From positions 317,044 through 381,043 of the forward strand of contig CALWJD010000001.1 of NCBI GenBank assembly GCA_944380925.1: a stretch of DNA of 64,000 bases. Reading direction: 5' to 3'. This stretch comes from UMGS1491 sp944380925. Its GTDB lineage: Bacteria; Bacillota; Clostridia; Oscillospirales; Acutalibacteraceae. Below are positions 8,813-17,113 of the stretch, in pieces. Under the pieces are notes generated by a model. That model saw only the letters and a program-made list of their open reading frames with translations. It did not search any database and was not told where the DNA came from. A program made the translations under genes and the position numbers. The number at the start of each line of letters is the position of its first letter. Position 1 is the first letter of the stretch.

Positions 8813-10120
8813 TTAAATCTCTAATTTATCTATATAATCTATTGAACGTTTTGCAAATTCATTATACCTCATTTTTTTATCTTTGATAACCGTTAATAAT
8901 GGAGAAATTATTCCAAAGTTAGCACCCATAGGCTGAAAATTTTCAACAGTTTCGCAGCTTACGTAATTTGCAAGCGCACCTATCATGGTAATGCTCGGCA
9001 AACAAAAGTCTTCTTTACCTTGTATTCTTTCGACCGCATTAAGACCCGCAAGTAACCCTGAAGAAACGGATTCCATATACCCCTCAACACCGGTTATTTG
9101 TCCCGCAAAAAATATATTTGGCCTATCCCTTAAACTATAATTAGAATTTAAAAGGTGTGGAGAATTTATAAAAGTATTTCTGTGCATTACGCCATACCTT
9201 ATTATTTCCGCATTTTTAAGAGCCGGTATCATGCCAAAAACTCTGCGCTGTTCGGGAAATTTAAGGTTTGTTTGAAATCCGACCATATTATAAAGCATGC
9301 CTTCCACATTTTCTTTTCGCAGTTGCACCACTGCAAAAGGTCTTTTTTCGGGATTTTTGGGGTCTCTTAGCCCTACCGGTTTCATAGGGCCAAATCGAAG
9401 TGTATCATATCCTCGGCCAGCCATTACTTCAACAGGCATACAGCCCTCATAAACTTTTGGATTTTGTGTATCCACTCCATGCAAAGGAGCACGCTCGGCC
9501 GAAACAAGCTCATTATAAAAATTATTATATTCATCTTCGGAAAGTGGACAATTTAAGTAATCGCTTCCGTCGCCTTTGCCATAACGAGAAGCAAAAAAAG
9601 TATGGTTCATATCAATGCTCTCAAAAGTAACAATTGGCGCCGCAGCATCAAAAAAGCTAAGTGCCCCTCCGCAAAGTTTGGTAATATAATTTGATAAACT
9701 TTCGCTCGTCAGAGGACCCGTGGCAATAATCCAAATTTCGTCATTATTAATTTCCGCAACTTCTTTGGAAATAAAATTAATAAGCGGGTGGCTTTTAATT
9801 TTTTCTGTTACCATAGAAGAAAATTTTTCTCTATCCACCGCCAACGCTCCGCCTGCAGGGACTCGGCATTTATCCGCACATTCTATGGTAAGAGATCCTA
9901 AGCGCCTGAGCTCTTCTTTTAAAAGTCCGGCGGCGCTATCGATTCTATCGGCCTTAAAAGAGTTTGAACAAACAAGCTCGCATAAATTCTCGCTCTTGTG
10001 AGCCGGCGAAAATTTATGTGGTTTCATATCATATAAATTAACTTTTATACCGCGTTTTGCAATTTGCCATGCAGCCTCGCACCCTGCAAGTCCTGCACCG
10101 ATTATATTTATTTTGTACAT
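8813..10120 (-). CDS. trmFO: Methylenetetrahydrofolate-tRNA-(uracil-5-)-methyltransferase TrmFO
   Basis: FAD-dependent enzyme that makes m5U54 in the T-loop of tRNA using methylenetetrahydrofolate; 435 residues, the usual length. The FAD-binding GAGLAGCEAAW is at the N-terminus, followed by the family block LCELVCSNSFKAD, the conserved GPLTS, and GCMPVEVMAGRG. The C-terminal FFAGQITGVEGYMES segment closes the flavin site. In many Bacillota trmFO sits beside topA; here they are separated only by one plus-strand peptide gene (10287-10727), which looks like an insertion between them. Confidence 0.96.
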   Translation of the reverse strand: MYKINIIGAGLAGCEAAWQIAKRGIKVNLYDMKPHKFSPAHKSENLCELVCSNSFKADRIDSAAGLLKEELRRLGSLTIECADKCRVPAGGALAVDREKFSSMVTEKIKSHPLINFISKEVAEINNDEIWIIATGPLTSESLSNYITKLCGGALSFFDAAAPIVTFESIDMNHTFFASRYGKGDGSDYLNCPLSEDEYNNFYNELVSAERAPLHGVDTQNPKVYEGCMPVEVMAGRGYDTLRFGPMKPVGLRDPKNPEKRPFAVVQLRKENVEGMLYNMVGFQTNLKFPEQRRVFGMIPALKNAEIIRYGVMHRNTFINSPHLLNSNYSLRDRPNIFFAGQITGVEGYMESVSSGLLAGLNAVERIQGKEDFCLPSITMIGALANYVSCETVENFQPMGANFGIISPLLTVIKDKKMRYNEFAKRSIDYIDKLEI

Positions 10121-10135
10121 TTTTAAACATTCCTA

Positions 10136-10164
10136 TTGACCATTTTTAAAAATTAAACTACAAT
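10136..10164 (+). promoter_or_regulatory. Sigma-A type promoter for the 10287-10727 peptide gene
   Basis: TTGACC at 10136-10141 and TACAAT at 10159-10164 are separated by exactly 17 bases. The predicted leader is about 115 bases and contains an inverted repeat, TGTGATG (from about 10184) and CATCACA (from about 10218), that may form a hairpin or bind a regulator. An AGAGG ribosome site precedes the ATG at 10287. Confidence 0.75.
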
Positions 10165-10286
10165 ATTTGAAACTGTTGACAAAGCTGTGATGAAATCAAT
10201 CTAAAAGCAGGTAAGGATACATCACAATTTGCAGTTGTTAGATATCTCAAATCAATTATATCAAATAATAAGAAGAGGTTGTAATT

Positions 10287-10727
10287 ATGACAAACGAAGA
10301 AATCAAAAAAGAACTTAGCAAAATTCCGGAAGAAGATCGCGACAAAATTAAAGTTGTGGAAAGCCTAAGCGATGACCAACTAACCGATATGTCCGGAGGG
10401 TTAAAAAATCCACTTCAAAATTTATCACCACAAACACAAACCATTCTTAAATATGCAGCTAAAGCCGGATGCGTCATAGCGCTGATAGCGGGTACTTGGT
10501 ATATAAGTAATAAAAAAGGTTACCAGAAAGGTCTCGCCGAAGGCATAAAAAAAGGTAATGATGAAGGATATGGAAAGGGATTTGGAGAAGGACAACGTCA
10601 AGGAATTAATATTGGGCGTCATATCGGTTATGGTGCCGGGTACAATGCGAGGCAAGAAGAAACCAATCCCATACATCCCCACACCGATGATGGTGGATGG
10701 GACCTTTCAAGTTATAGTACCCATTAG
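10287..10727 (+). CDS. Double-glycine-leader membrane peptide with xxxG tetrad repeats
   Basis: 146 residues. Residues 1-38 resemble a bacteriocin-type leader, acidic and helical, with ESLSDDQLTDMSGG ending in the Gly-Gly at 37-38 where a peptidase-containing ABC exporter would cut. A hydrophobic segment follows at about 57-73. From residue 75 to 118 glycine falls at every fourth position for 11 tetrads in a row (NKKG, YQKG, LAEG and so on), then a polar tail rich in His, Thr and Asp. GxxxG spacing is known to favour close helix packing. No exporter or modification enzyme is adjacent; it stands alone in plus orientation between trmFO and topA. Function is unknown; two other genes in this window (34126 and 34748) share the leader pattern. 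Confidence 0.75.
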   Translation: MTNEEIKKELSKIPEEDRDKIKVVESLSDDQLTDMSGGLKNPLQNLSPQTQTILKYAAKAGCVIALIAGTWYISNKKGYQKGLAEGIKKGNDEGYGKGFGEGQRQGINIGRHIGYGAGYNARQEETNPIHPHTDDGGWDLSSYSTH

Positions 10728-10755
10728 CATTCATATCTACGAAATTAAATTCAAT

Positions 10756-10797
10756 AAGCATCGTTTTAACTATTTAAAGTTAGCACGATGCTTTTGA
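10756..10797. terminator. Hairpin between convergent peptide gene and topA, likely bidirectional terminator
   Basis: The arms AAGCATCG (10756-10763) and CGATGCTT (10786-10793) pair, with a further inner stem AACT/AGTT. The plus strand continues with TTTT and the minus strand with an AT-rich stretch. It sits between the convergent stops at 10727 and 10815. Confidence 0.7.
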
Positions 10798-10814
10798 ACA
10801 TCTGTTAATCGGAA

Positions 10815-12905
10815 TTACTCCGTTTTTTCATAACCGCATTCTTTATTTTCGCAATAGATTTTAGGTTTTTTAGTATTCTTTTTAAAAAGCATTTTGCCGC
10901 ACTGAGGGCACTTTTCGTTGGTTGGTTCATCCCAAGAAACAAAATCGCAATTTGGGTAATTGTTGCAGCCAAAGAAGAAGCGTCCTCTTTTGCTTTTGCG
11001 CTTAATTACTTCTCCGCCGCATTTAGGACATTTTACGCCTATTTCATTTACTATCTTTTTTATGTTTTTACACTCCGGGTATCCTGAACATGCAATAAAC
11101 CTGCCGAACCTACCATATTTTACAACCATAGGTTTGCCACATTTATCGCAAATTTCTCCCGTTTCGTCTTCCTTTAAAGTGATTTTGACGTCTTTCATCT
11201 CTTCCTTAGCTTTTTCCAAAGTTTTTGCAAAATCTCCATAAAATTCCGACAAAGTATCTTTCCAATCGTTTTTTCCTTCCTCGATTGAATCCAAATCGCT
11301 TTCCATTTGTGCCGTAAATTTAAGGTTCACAATCTTCGGAAAACGCTCTTTCATAAGTTTGGTTATTACTTCCCCGAGCTCTGTGGGCTTTAGAGCCTTC
11401 CCTTCTTTAGAAACATATTCTCTTGAAGTAATCGTTGAAATAATGGAAGCGTATGTCGAAGGTCTTCCGATTCCGTCTTCTTCAAGCGCTTTGATAAGTG
11501 AAGCTTCCGTATACCTCGGAGGCGGCTCCGTAAAATGCTGGTTTGAATCCATAGACTTTAACTTAAGTGGCATATTTTCAGAAAGTTCAGGCAAAGCTTT
11601 CGCTTTTTCTTCCGCCGAATCTTTACCTTCCGTGTAAAGAACGGTAAAACCATCAAAATCAACCGTATATCCGGAAGCTTTAAATACATAGGGCTTTTTA
11701 TTTTCGCTTACTGACGTTATATCCGCCTGAGTCACACTATGGATACACTCGGACATTTGGCTTGCCATAAATCTTTCCCAAATTAATTTATAAACTTTAA
11801 ACTGGTCACTACTTAAACTCTTTTTTATTTTTTCGGGGAAAAGCTCCGGCATGGTCGGCCTTATGGCTTCGTGCCCATCTTGCGCATTCGATTTCGTTTT
11901 AAAATGCCTTGCCTTTTTGGGCATATACTTTTCGCCCCATTTTTCTAAAATAACATTTCTGGCGGCAGATATTGCATCTTCCGAAACACGCAAGGAATCG
12001 GTTCTCATGTAAGTAATCAAACCGACTGCGCCCATATTTTCGATTTCTATACCTTCATAAAGCTCTTGTGCCGCACGCATGGTGCGTTTTGCTTGAAAGC
12101 CAAGCTTCCTTGAAGCTTCTTGCTGCAAAGTGGATGTTATAAAAGGCGGAGCGGGAGATTTTTTTCTTTTACCTTTTTTAAGTTTTGAAATTTTATAACT
12201 TGCATTTTCAAGATCAGCAAGTATCTTGTTTGCTTGCTCCTCTTTTTCTATTTTTATTTTTCCGTCCAAGTCACCGTAAAATGCGGCAGAAAAAGCCTTC
12301 CTTGAGCCTTTTGGGATAAACTGGGCGTCAATTGACCAATATTCTTCCGGCACAAACTTTCTTATTTCTTCTTCTCTATCCACAATAATGCGCAGCGCAA
12401 CAGACTGAACCCTTCCGCCCGAAAGACCTTTATGGATTTTCTGGGATAAAAATGGACTTAATTTATATCCAACCAGTCTATCGAGCACTCTTCTTGCCTG
12501 CTGAGCATTTACCAAATCTATATCTACGCTTCTGGGGTCTTTAATTCCCGCATCTACTCCTGTTTTTGTTATTTCATTAAAGGTAATACGGTTTTTATCG
12601 TTAAGATCAAGCTTAAGTATATAAGCCAAATGCCAAGAAATTGCTTCTCCCTCACGGTCAGGGTCGGTTGCAAGCAAAATCTTTTCCGCTTTTTTTGCCT
12701 TTTCTTTAAGCTCTTTTACAAGCGTACTTTTTCCTTTGACAATTGAATACTTAGGTTCAAAATTGTTTTTTATATCAACGCTAAGTCTTTTTTCAGGCAA
12801 ATCTCTGACGTGCCCCATAGATGCAACAACGTCATATCCTTTTCCCAAATATTTTTTTATAGTCTTCGCTTTTGCGGGAGACTCCACTATTACCAAATTT
12901 TTCAT
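10815..12905 (-). CDS. topA: DNA topoisomerase I
   Basis: Type IA topoisomerase, 696 residues, relaxing negative supercoils. The Toprim domain opens the protein (LVIVESPAKAKTIKKYLG; acidic ATDPDREGEAISWHL). The catalytic Tyr is in GLITYMRTDS at about residue 297. Three C-terminal zinc ribbons follow: CDKCGKP...CSGYPEC, CPKCGGE...CNNYPNC and CPQCGKM...CENKEC. The gene is followed by a convergent terminator. dprA lies upstream on the same strand after an 89-base gap. Confidence 0.97.
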   Translation of the reverse strand: MKNLVIVESPAKAKTIKKYLGKGYDVVASMGHVRDLPEKRLSVDIKNNFEPKYSIVKGKSTLVKELKEKAKKAEKILLATDPDREGEAISWHLAYILKLDLNDKNRITFNEITKTGVDAGIKDPRSVDIDLVNAQQARRVLDRLVGYKLSPFLSQKIHKGLSGGRVQSVALRIIVDREEEIRKFVPEEYWSIDAQFIPKGSRKAFSAAFYGDLDGKIKIEKEEQANKILADLENASYKISKLKKGKRKKSPAPPFITSTLQQEASRKLGFQAKRTMRAAQELYEGIEIENMGAVGLITYMRTDSLRVSEDAISAARNVILEKWGEKYMPKKARHFKTKSNAQDGHEAIRPTMPELFPEKIKKSLSSDQFKVYKLIWERFMASQMSECIHSVTQADITSVSENKKPYVFKASGYTVDFDGFTVLYTEGKDSAEEKAKALPELSENMPLKLKSMDSNQHFTEPPPRYTEASLIKALEEDGIGRPSTYASIISTITSREYVSKEGKALKPTELGEVITKLMKERFPKIVNLKFTAQMESDLDSIEEGKNDWKDTLSEFYGDFAKTLEKAKEEMKDVKITLKEDETGEICDKCGKPMVVKYGRFGRFIACSGYPECKNIKKIVNEIGVKCPKCGGEVIKRKSKRGRFFFGCNNYPNCDFVSWDEPTNEKCPQCGKMLFKKNTKKPKIYCENKECGYEKTE

Positions 12906-12994
12906 AATAACCCATCCAAATAAAAAGTATCAGATAATATATACTACAAAACCGATTATAATTACAATAAAAACTTGAAATTTGTTTTTAAAAC

Positions 12995-14158
12995 TTAATT
13001 TATGCTGTACGTTCTCCCACTTTCAGCTCTTACAAAACCCAAAAGCTCAAGTTCGGTAAGTATAGGCAAAAGCTTGAAAACGGGAATTTTTGTTTTTTGG
13101 CTCAAAACATCTATATGAATTTTTCCCTTTTCAATTTCATTATATACCGCTTTTAAATGTTCGGGAACTTTTTTACTTTCTACTTTATTTTTTTCTTTTT
13201 TTTCGGGATCCAGGCTTTTTGGGTTAAAATCGTTAAAATTAATATCTTGTTCGGGATTTTCAAAAGCTTTCACCTTAAAATCAATTCCCATAGATGCAGA
13301 ATATTCGTTTAAAATTTCTTCTGCATTTTCAATTATTTTTGCGCCATCATTTACAAGCATTCTTGAGCCCTTTGGCAAAGGGTATATTGGATTTGATTTT
13401 ACAAAAACATCTCGGTTATGCTCGCAAGCATAATTTGCCGTTATTAAAGAACCGCTCTTTTCACCGGCCTCTATAACCACAACACCTTTTGAAATTCCTG
13501 AAATAATTCTGTTTCTTATTGGAAAAGTATATTTATTACCCGGATAATAGGGAGGAAACTCGGAAATAACCGCCCCATTTTTTGCAATATTATCTCTCAT
13601 TTCTTTATTGTGCATTAAATAAGGATAATCAATACCGCAGCCTAAAACCAAAATTGTTTTTCCGCCAACGGCTAACGCACCTTTATGTGCGGCGGAATCA
13701 ATTCCAACCGCTCCGCCACTAACTATTGCCGCTCCGGCTGACGCAAGTTCGTAAGATAATTCATAAGCCGATTTTTTGCTAAAATCCAAAGCTTTTCTTG
13801 TTCCGACCACCGATATGGGAAGAAGCGAATTTAAAACCGATACATCTCCGTTAACGTAAAGCACTCCGGGTGGATTATAAATTTCTTCTAATAACTTTGG
13901 GTAACTCTTATCAAACAACGCGATAATTTCATAGCCTGACTTATAAGCCAAAGCCACATTACTTTCGGCCTTTTTTAAAGGTTCACTTTTTAATTTTAAG
14001 ATATCACTACTACTTAAAAAGCCACAAAGACGCCACTCATATTCCCCGCCTTTATAAAAATCACCGATATTTTTATAAATTTCTTTTATTGATTTAATTT
14101 TACCGCTCCCATACGGCAAAGCCTGAGAAAGCCAAACATCATAAACTATATTTTCCAT
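12995..14158 (-). CDS. dprA: DNA processing protein DprA (Smf)
   Basis: Single-strand DNA binding protein that loads RecA on incoming DNA during transformation. The 387-residue protein has the DprA Rossmann core: PISVVGTRKALDFSKK, SGGAVGIDSAAHKGAL, TILVLGCGIDYPYLMHN, FPIRNRIISGISKGVVVIEAGEKSGSLIT split over about residues 110-250. A C-terminal winged-helix-like segment (about 325-385) ends in SGRTYSIN. It abuts the upstream methyltransferase gene by one base, suggesting a common transcript. Whether this organism is transformable cannot be told from this gene alone. Confidence 0.95.
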   Translation of the reverse strand: MENIVYDVWLSQALPYGSGKIKSIKEIYKNIGDFYKGGEYEWRLCGFLSSSDILKLKSEPLKKAESNVALAYKSGYEIIALFDKSYPKLLEEIYNPPGVLYVNGDVSVLNSLLPISVVGTRKALDFSKKSAYELSYELASAGAAIVSGGAVGIDSAAHKGALAVGGKTILVLGCGIDYPYLMHNKEMRDNIAKNGAVISEFPPYYPGNKYTFPIRNRIISGISKGVVVIEAGEKSGSLITANYACEHNRDVFVKSNPIYPLPKGSRMLVNDGAKIIENAEEILNEYSASMGIDFKVKAFENPEQDINFNDFNPKSLDPEKKEKNKVESKKVPEHLKAVYNEIEKGKIHIDVLSQKTKIPVFKLLPILTELELLGFVRAESGRTYSIN

Positions 14159-14956
14159 TTATATTTTACCTCTATGCATCATTTCCCATATAGAAATTCC
14201 CGCAGCAACCGAAACATTAAGCGATTCCGAAAGCTCATTCATGGGTATTGTCATTTTAAAATCACATGCATTTATTACATTTTGAGTAAGTCCGTTTCCT
14301 TCATTGCCTAAAGCTATGGCGCATTTATTTTTAAATTCAATATCCCCAATCCGAAGCGCATCACCACTCGGAACGGCGGCATAAACTTCCACACCGTTAC
14401 TTTTAAGGTTTTCTATAAATTCTTCCATGTTTTCAGTTTCAACTAAGTTAAGTTTAAAAGCCGCTCCCATACTGCCTCTTAAAACTTTTGGAGAAAACAA
14501 ATCACAACTACTGCTGCTTATAACAACTGTTTTAACCCCCAGCGCATCACAAGAACGCAAAATGCTGCCAAGATTTGAAGGATTTTGAATATTTTCAAGC
14601 AAAACGCATTTATCTATATTTTTAAAATCTTTATTATCTGTACTATTTTTCTTACAGACGCAAAAAACGCCTTGCGGAGTATCTGTATCAGAAATAAACT
14701 CGGCAAGCTCCTCGCTTATAACAAAATGTTCATGGCTTTTAAAGCTCATATTACTTATTAAATCCGAAAACCGCTCTTTAAGCTTTTGAGTATAAAAAAG
14801 CATTGTTATATCAACCGAATTTTTTAAAGCTTCCTCGCAAAGCCTTACACCCTCTATTATAAACTTTCCCTCTTGCCTGCGAAATTTGGGCATAGAAAGA
14901 AGCTTTTTTGCGTATTTTATGTTTTTGTTCGTCTTGCTTGATATAAAATTTTCCAT
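14159..14956 (-). CDS. TrmH/SpoU family RNA 2'-O-methyltransferase
   Basis: 265 residues. An N-terminal L30e-like substrate-binding domain (RRQEGKFIIEGVRLCEEAL) is followed by the SPOUT knot domain with motif 1 NIQNPSNLGSILRSCDALG, motif 2 IALGNEGNGLT and motif 3 IPMNELSESLNVSVAAGI. Such enzymes methylate the 2'-OH of rRNA or tRNA with S-adenosylmethionine; the exact target is not readable from sequence (RlmB-like or YsgA-like). The stop is adjacent to the dprA start, and the gene begins 2 bases after the GNAT gene's stop, so the three are probably one transcript. Confidence 0.93.
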   Translation of the reverse strand: MENFISSKTNKNIKYAKKLLSMPKFRRQEGKFIIEGVRLCEEALKNSVDITMLFYTQKLKERFSDLISNMSFKSHEHFVISEELAEFISDTDTPQGVFCVCKKNSTDNKDFKNIDKCVLLENIQNPSNLGSILRSCDALGVKTVVISSSSCDLFSPKVLRGSMGAAFKLNLVETENMEEFIENLKSNGVEVYAAVPSGDALRIGDIEFKNKCAIALGNEGNGLTQNVINACDFKMTIPMNELSESLNVSVAAGISIWEMMHRGKI

Positions 14957-14958
14957 TT

Positions 14959-15525
14959 TTAATCCTCGTTAAAAAATTCTTCTTTTATAATCGAATAAAT
15001 TGGCAAATCGCACCAATCGCCCATATTTGTTTTATCATATTTTCGAAGAGTTCCTTCATATTTCATGCCGCTTTTTACCATAACTTTTCCGGAAGCGGGG
15101 TTATCTATATGGTGAAGCGCCTGGATTCTATGAACTCCGACTTTTGTAAACAGATAATCTATAACCGCCTTAAGAGCTTCAGTCATAATACCTTTACCCC
15201 AATGCTTTTTTGAAAGAACATATCCCATCTCGCAGCATTCTTTACTTTCAAACAACTCTCCAACACAAATGTCTCCGATTGTCTCATCGGAACCCTTTAA
15301 AGTAACACACCAGTGGTAGTAGTTATTGTTTTTATATTGCTTATCCCAATCACTCAAAATTTTACGAGTTTCGCTTACATCGGAGTGCGCCTGCCAAGAA
15401 AGATATCTTACGTTTTCCGGATCTTTAGCCCAATTGTTAAAAACGTTTTGAGCATCATCTAATCTAAATCTTCTGAGCCGTAATCTTTCGGTTTCAATTA
15501 CTTGAGTTCCAATATGATTTAGCAT
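14959..15525 (-). CDS. GNAT family N-acetyltransferase (RimJ/RimL-like)
   Basis: 188 residues. It begins with the family pattern ETERLRLRRFRLDDA, has the acetyl-CoA pyrophosphate loop KKHWGKGIMTEA, and continues with HRIQALHHIDNPASGKVMVKSGMKYEG. Members acetylate ribosomal protein N-termini or small molecules; the substrate here is unknown. A GGGGGAT ribosome site is just upstream of the ATG. The rplT terminator lies upstream, so this gene probably has its own promoter or depends on readthrough. Confidence 0.9.
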   Translation of the reverse strand: MLNHIGTQVIETERLRLRRFRLDDAQNVFNNWAKDPENVRYLSWQAHSDVSETRKILSDWDKQYKNNNYYHWCVTLKGSDETIGDICVGELFESKECCEMGYVLSKKHWGKGIMTEALKAVIDYLFTKVGVHRIQALHHIDNPASGKVMVKSGMKYEGTLRKYDKTNMGDWCDLPIYSIIKEEFFNED

Positions 15526-15544
15526 AAAATCCCCCTTATAAAAA

Positions 15545-15574
15545 ATTACGTCCGAACTTAAAATCGGGCGTAAT
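15545..15574 (-). terminator. Intrinsic terminator of the infC-rpmI-rplT operon
   Basis: On the minus strand ATTACG-C-CCGA pairs with TCGG-A-CGTAAT around an 8-base loop, followed by a T-rich tract. It lies directly after the rplT stop. Confidence 0.8.
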
Positions 15575-15592
15575 GATTTTCAAATTTTAAAA

Positions 15593-15937
15593 TTACTTAG
15601 CTTTTTCAACAAGCTTTGCAAAGCCTTCAGGATCAGCTATTGCAATTTCGGAAAGCATTTTTCTGTTAAGGGTTATTCCTGCTTTTTTAAGACCATTCAT
15701 GAACTGCGAATAATTAATTCCGTTCATACGGCAACCTGCCGAAATTCTTGTAATCCAAAGTCTTCTGAAATCACGTTTACGTTGACGCCTTCCTATGTAA
15801 GCATAGTTTCCCGATTTCATTAAGGCTTGTTTCGCCATTTTAAAATGCTTACTCTTAGCTCCCCAGTATCCTTTTGCAAGTTTTAAAACTTTTTTTCTTC
15901 TGTTTCTTGTTGTTACTGCACATTTGATTCGTGCCAT
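15593..15937 (-). CDS. rplT: 50S ribosomal protein L20
   Basis: 114 residues of the L20 family, an early-assembly 23S rRNA binding protein. Family landmarks are MARIKCAVTTRNRRKK, the KGYWGAKSKHFKMAKQA stretch, YAYIGRRQRKRDFRRLWI and the INYSQFMNGLKKAGI C-terminal domain. It is the last gene of the infC-rpmI-rplT operon. In several bacteria L20 represses this operon through the infC leader. Confidence 0.98.
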   Translation of the reverse strand: MARIKCAVTTRNRRKKVLKLAKGYWGAKSKHFKMAKQALMKSGNYAYIGRRQRKRDFRRLWITRISAGCRMNGINYSQFMNGLKKAGITLNRKMLSEIAIADPEGFAKLVEKAK

Positions 15938-15977
15938 TTTTATTTACCTCCAAATTATGGTTTACTTTTTCAAAATC

Positions 15978-16178
15978 TTAAAATTTATATGGCATTAAAT
16001 CCCTTAGCGCCATCATATTTGTTTTATCAACAGTTACGATACTTCTTAAATTTCTTTTTCTTTTTCTTGTTTTTTTATTGAGTATATGGCTCTTATTTGC
16101 GTGACCTCTTAAAATTTTTCCGGTGCCGGTCACTTTAAAACGTTTTTTTGCACCGCTGTGAGTTTTTACTTTGTACAT
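15978..16178 (-). CDS. rpmI: 50S ribosomal protein L35
   Basis: 66 residues, small and very basic: starts MYKVKTHSGAKKRFKVTG, then the KSHILNKKTRKRKRNLR stretch typical of L35. Middle gene of infC-rpmI-rplT; gap of 40 bases to rplT and 109 to infC. Confidence 0.98.
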   Translation of the reverse strand: MYKVKTHSGAKKRFKVTGTGKILRGHANKSHILNKKTRKRKRNLRSIVTVDKTNMMALRDLMPYKF

Positions 16179-16287
16179 ACTTTATTGAAAATCGCGCACT
16201 TAACACGCTATTTTCACTTCACTACCTTTCTTTAAAAAATTAAATTTAAAAAATATTTATCTGAAATTATTTTTAAATTACCACCGA

Positions 16288-16896
16288 TTAAGATTCGCTC
16301 AAACTTTCTGAAGAATTAGAATTTTCTGCCACAGGCGATGAGTCTTCTTTCACTTTTTTTACATTATCAGATTTTTTGGATTTAATCACAAGCGGCGACA
16401 GCATCATACCCATGCTACGTCCCTCAAGCTTAGGCTTACTATCCACACGTGCAAACCCCGCACATGCTTCGGCAAATTTATTCATGATATCATAGCCTAT
16501 CTCCGCATGACCTATTTCACGGCCTCTAAACCTTAAAGAAACTTTGGTTTTATTATTAGCTTCCGAAAATCTTCTTGCGTGAGCCACTTTGGTATTGAAA
16601 TCATTTTCATCAATCTTAGTGGAAAGCCTAACTTCTTTTACGCTGATAACATGCTGATTTTTCTTGGATTCTTTTTCTTTCTTAGCTTGCTGAAACTTGT
16701 ACTTCCCATAATCAATGATTTTACAGACAGGCGGAACGGCTTTTTCCGCAATTTTAACCAAGTCTAAACCACTTTCTGTTGCCATTTTTCGGGCTTGATT
16801 TAACTTTACAACACCTATCTGCGAACCATCGGCACCAATCAGACGAACCTCAGGATCTCTAATTTCTTCGTTAATTTGAAGCTCTTTATTGCTAAT
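16288..16896 (-). CDS. infC: Translation initiation factor IF-3 with ATT start codon
   Basis: IF-3 keeps 30S subunits free and checks initiator tRNA and start codon. Start chosen at ATT 16894-16896: a GGAGG ribosome site lies 9 bases upstream and the protein then reads I/M-SNKELQINEEIRDPEVRLIG, the usual IF-3 beginning. A longer frame from a TTG at 16920 would put the ribosome site inside the coding sequence. AUU is the classic infC start, letting IF-3 repress its own translation. The N-domain, linker (QQAKKEKESKKNQ) and C-domain (EVRLSTKIDENDFNTK, RFRGREIGH) are all visible. A 30-residue Ser/Lys/Asp-rich tail extends past the usual end. First gene of infC-rpmI-rplT. Confidence 0.95.
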   Translation of the reverse strand: MSNKELQINEEIRDPEVRLIGADGSQIGVVKLNQARKMATESGLDLVKIAEKAVPPVCKIIDYGKYKFQQAKKEKESKKNQHVISVKEVRLSTKIDENDFNTKVAHARRFSEANNKTKVSLRFRGREIGHAEIGYDIMNKFAEACAGFARVDSKPKLEGRSMGMMLSPLVIKSKKSDNVKKVKEDSSPVAENSNSSESLSES

Positions 16897-17110
16897 ATTT
16901 AAGCACCTCCGTAAATTCAAGTTAAAAGCGTAAAGCTTTCAACCCATAAAAATATTGTATGAGCAAATTCACCCATACAATAAATATAGACCTGCAAAAC
17001 AAGCTAAAATCCAATTATTGACCAGAAGTGACGTTACACCAAAGGTGAGAACATTATTTGCTCTACTTTATTTACTATACCATGTTACATGATTTTCAAA
17101 AATAAGTCAA
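16897..17110 (-). promoter_or_regulatory. infC operon promoter and attenuator-like leader (possible L20 leader)
   Basis: On the minus strand TTGACT (17110-17105), a 17-base spacer and TAACAT (17087-17082) form a promoter. The predicted leader is roughly 180 bases. Near its 3' end ATTGTATG pairs with CATACAAT (16953-16982 including the outer pair), followed by TTTTT: an intrinsic terminator about 55 bases before the infC start codon. A terminator inside an infC leader is the arrangement by which L20 (or another signal) controls this operon in Bacillota. I could not match the leader to a known L20 structure by eye. Confidence 0.7.
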
Positions 17111-17113
17111 TAG

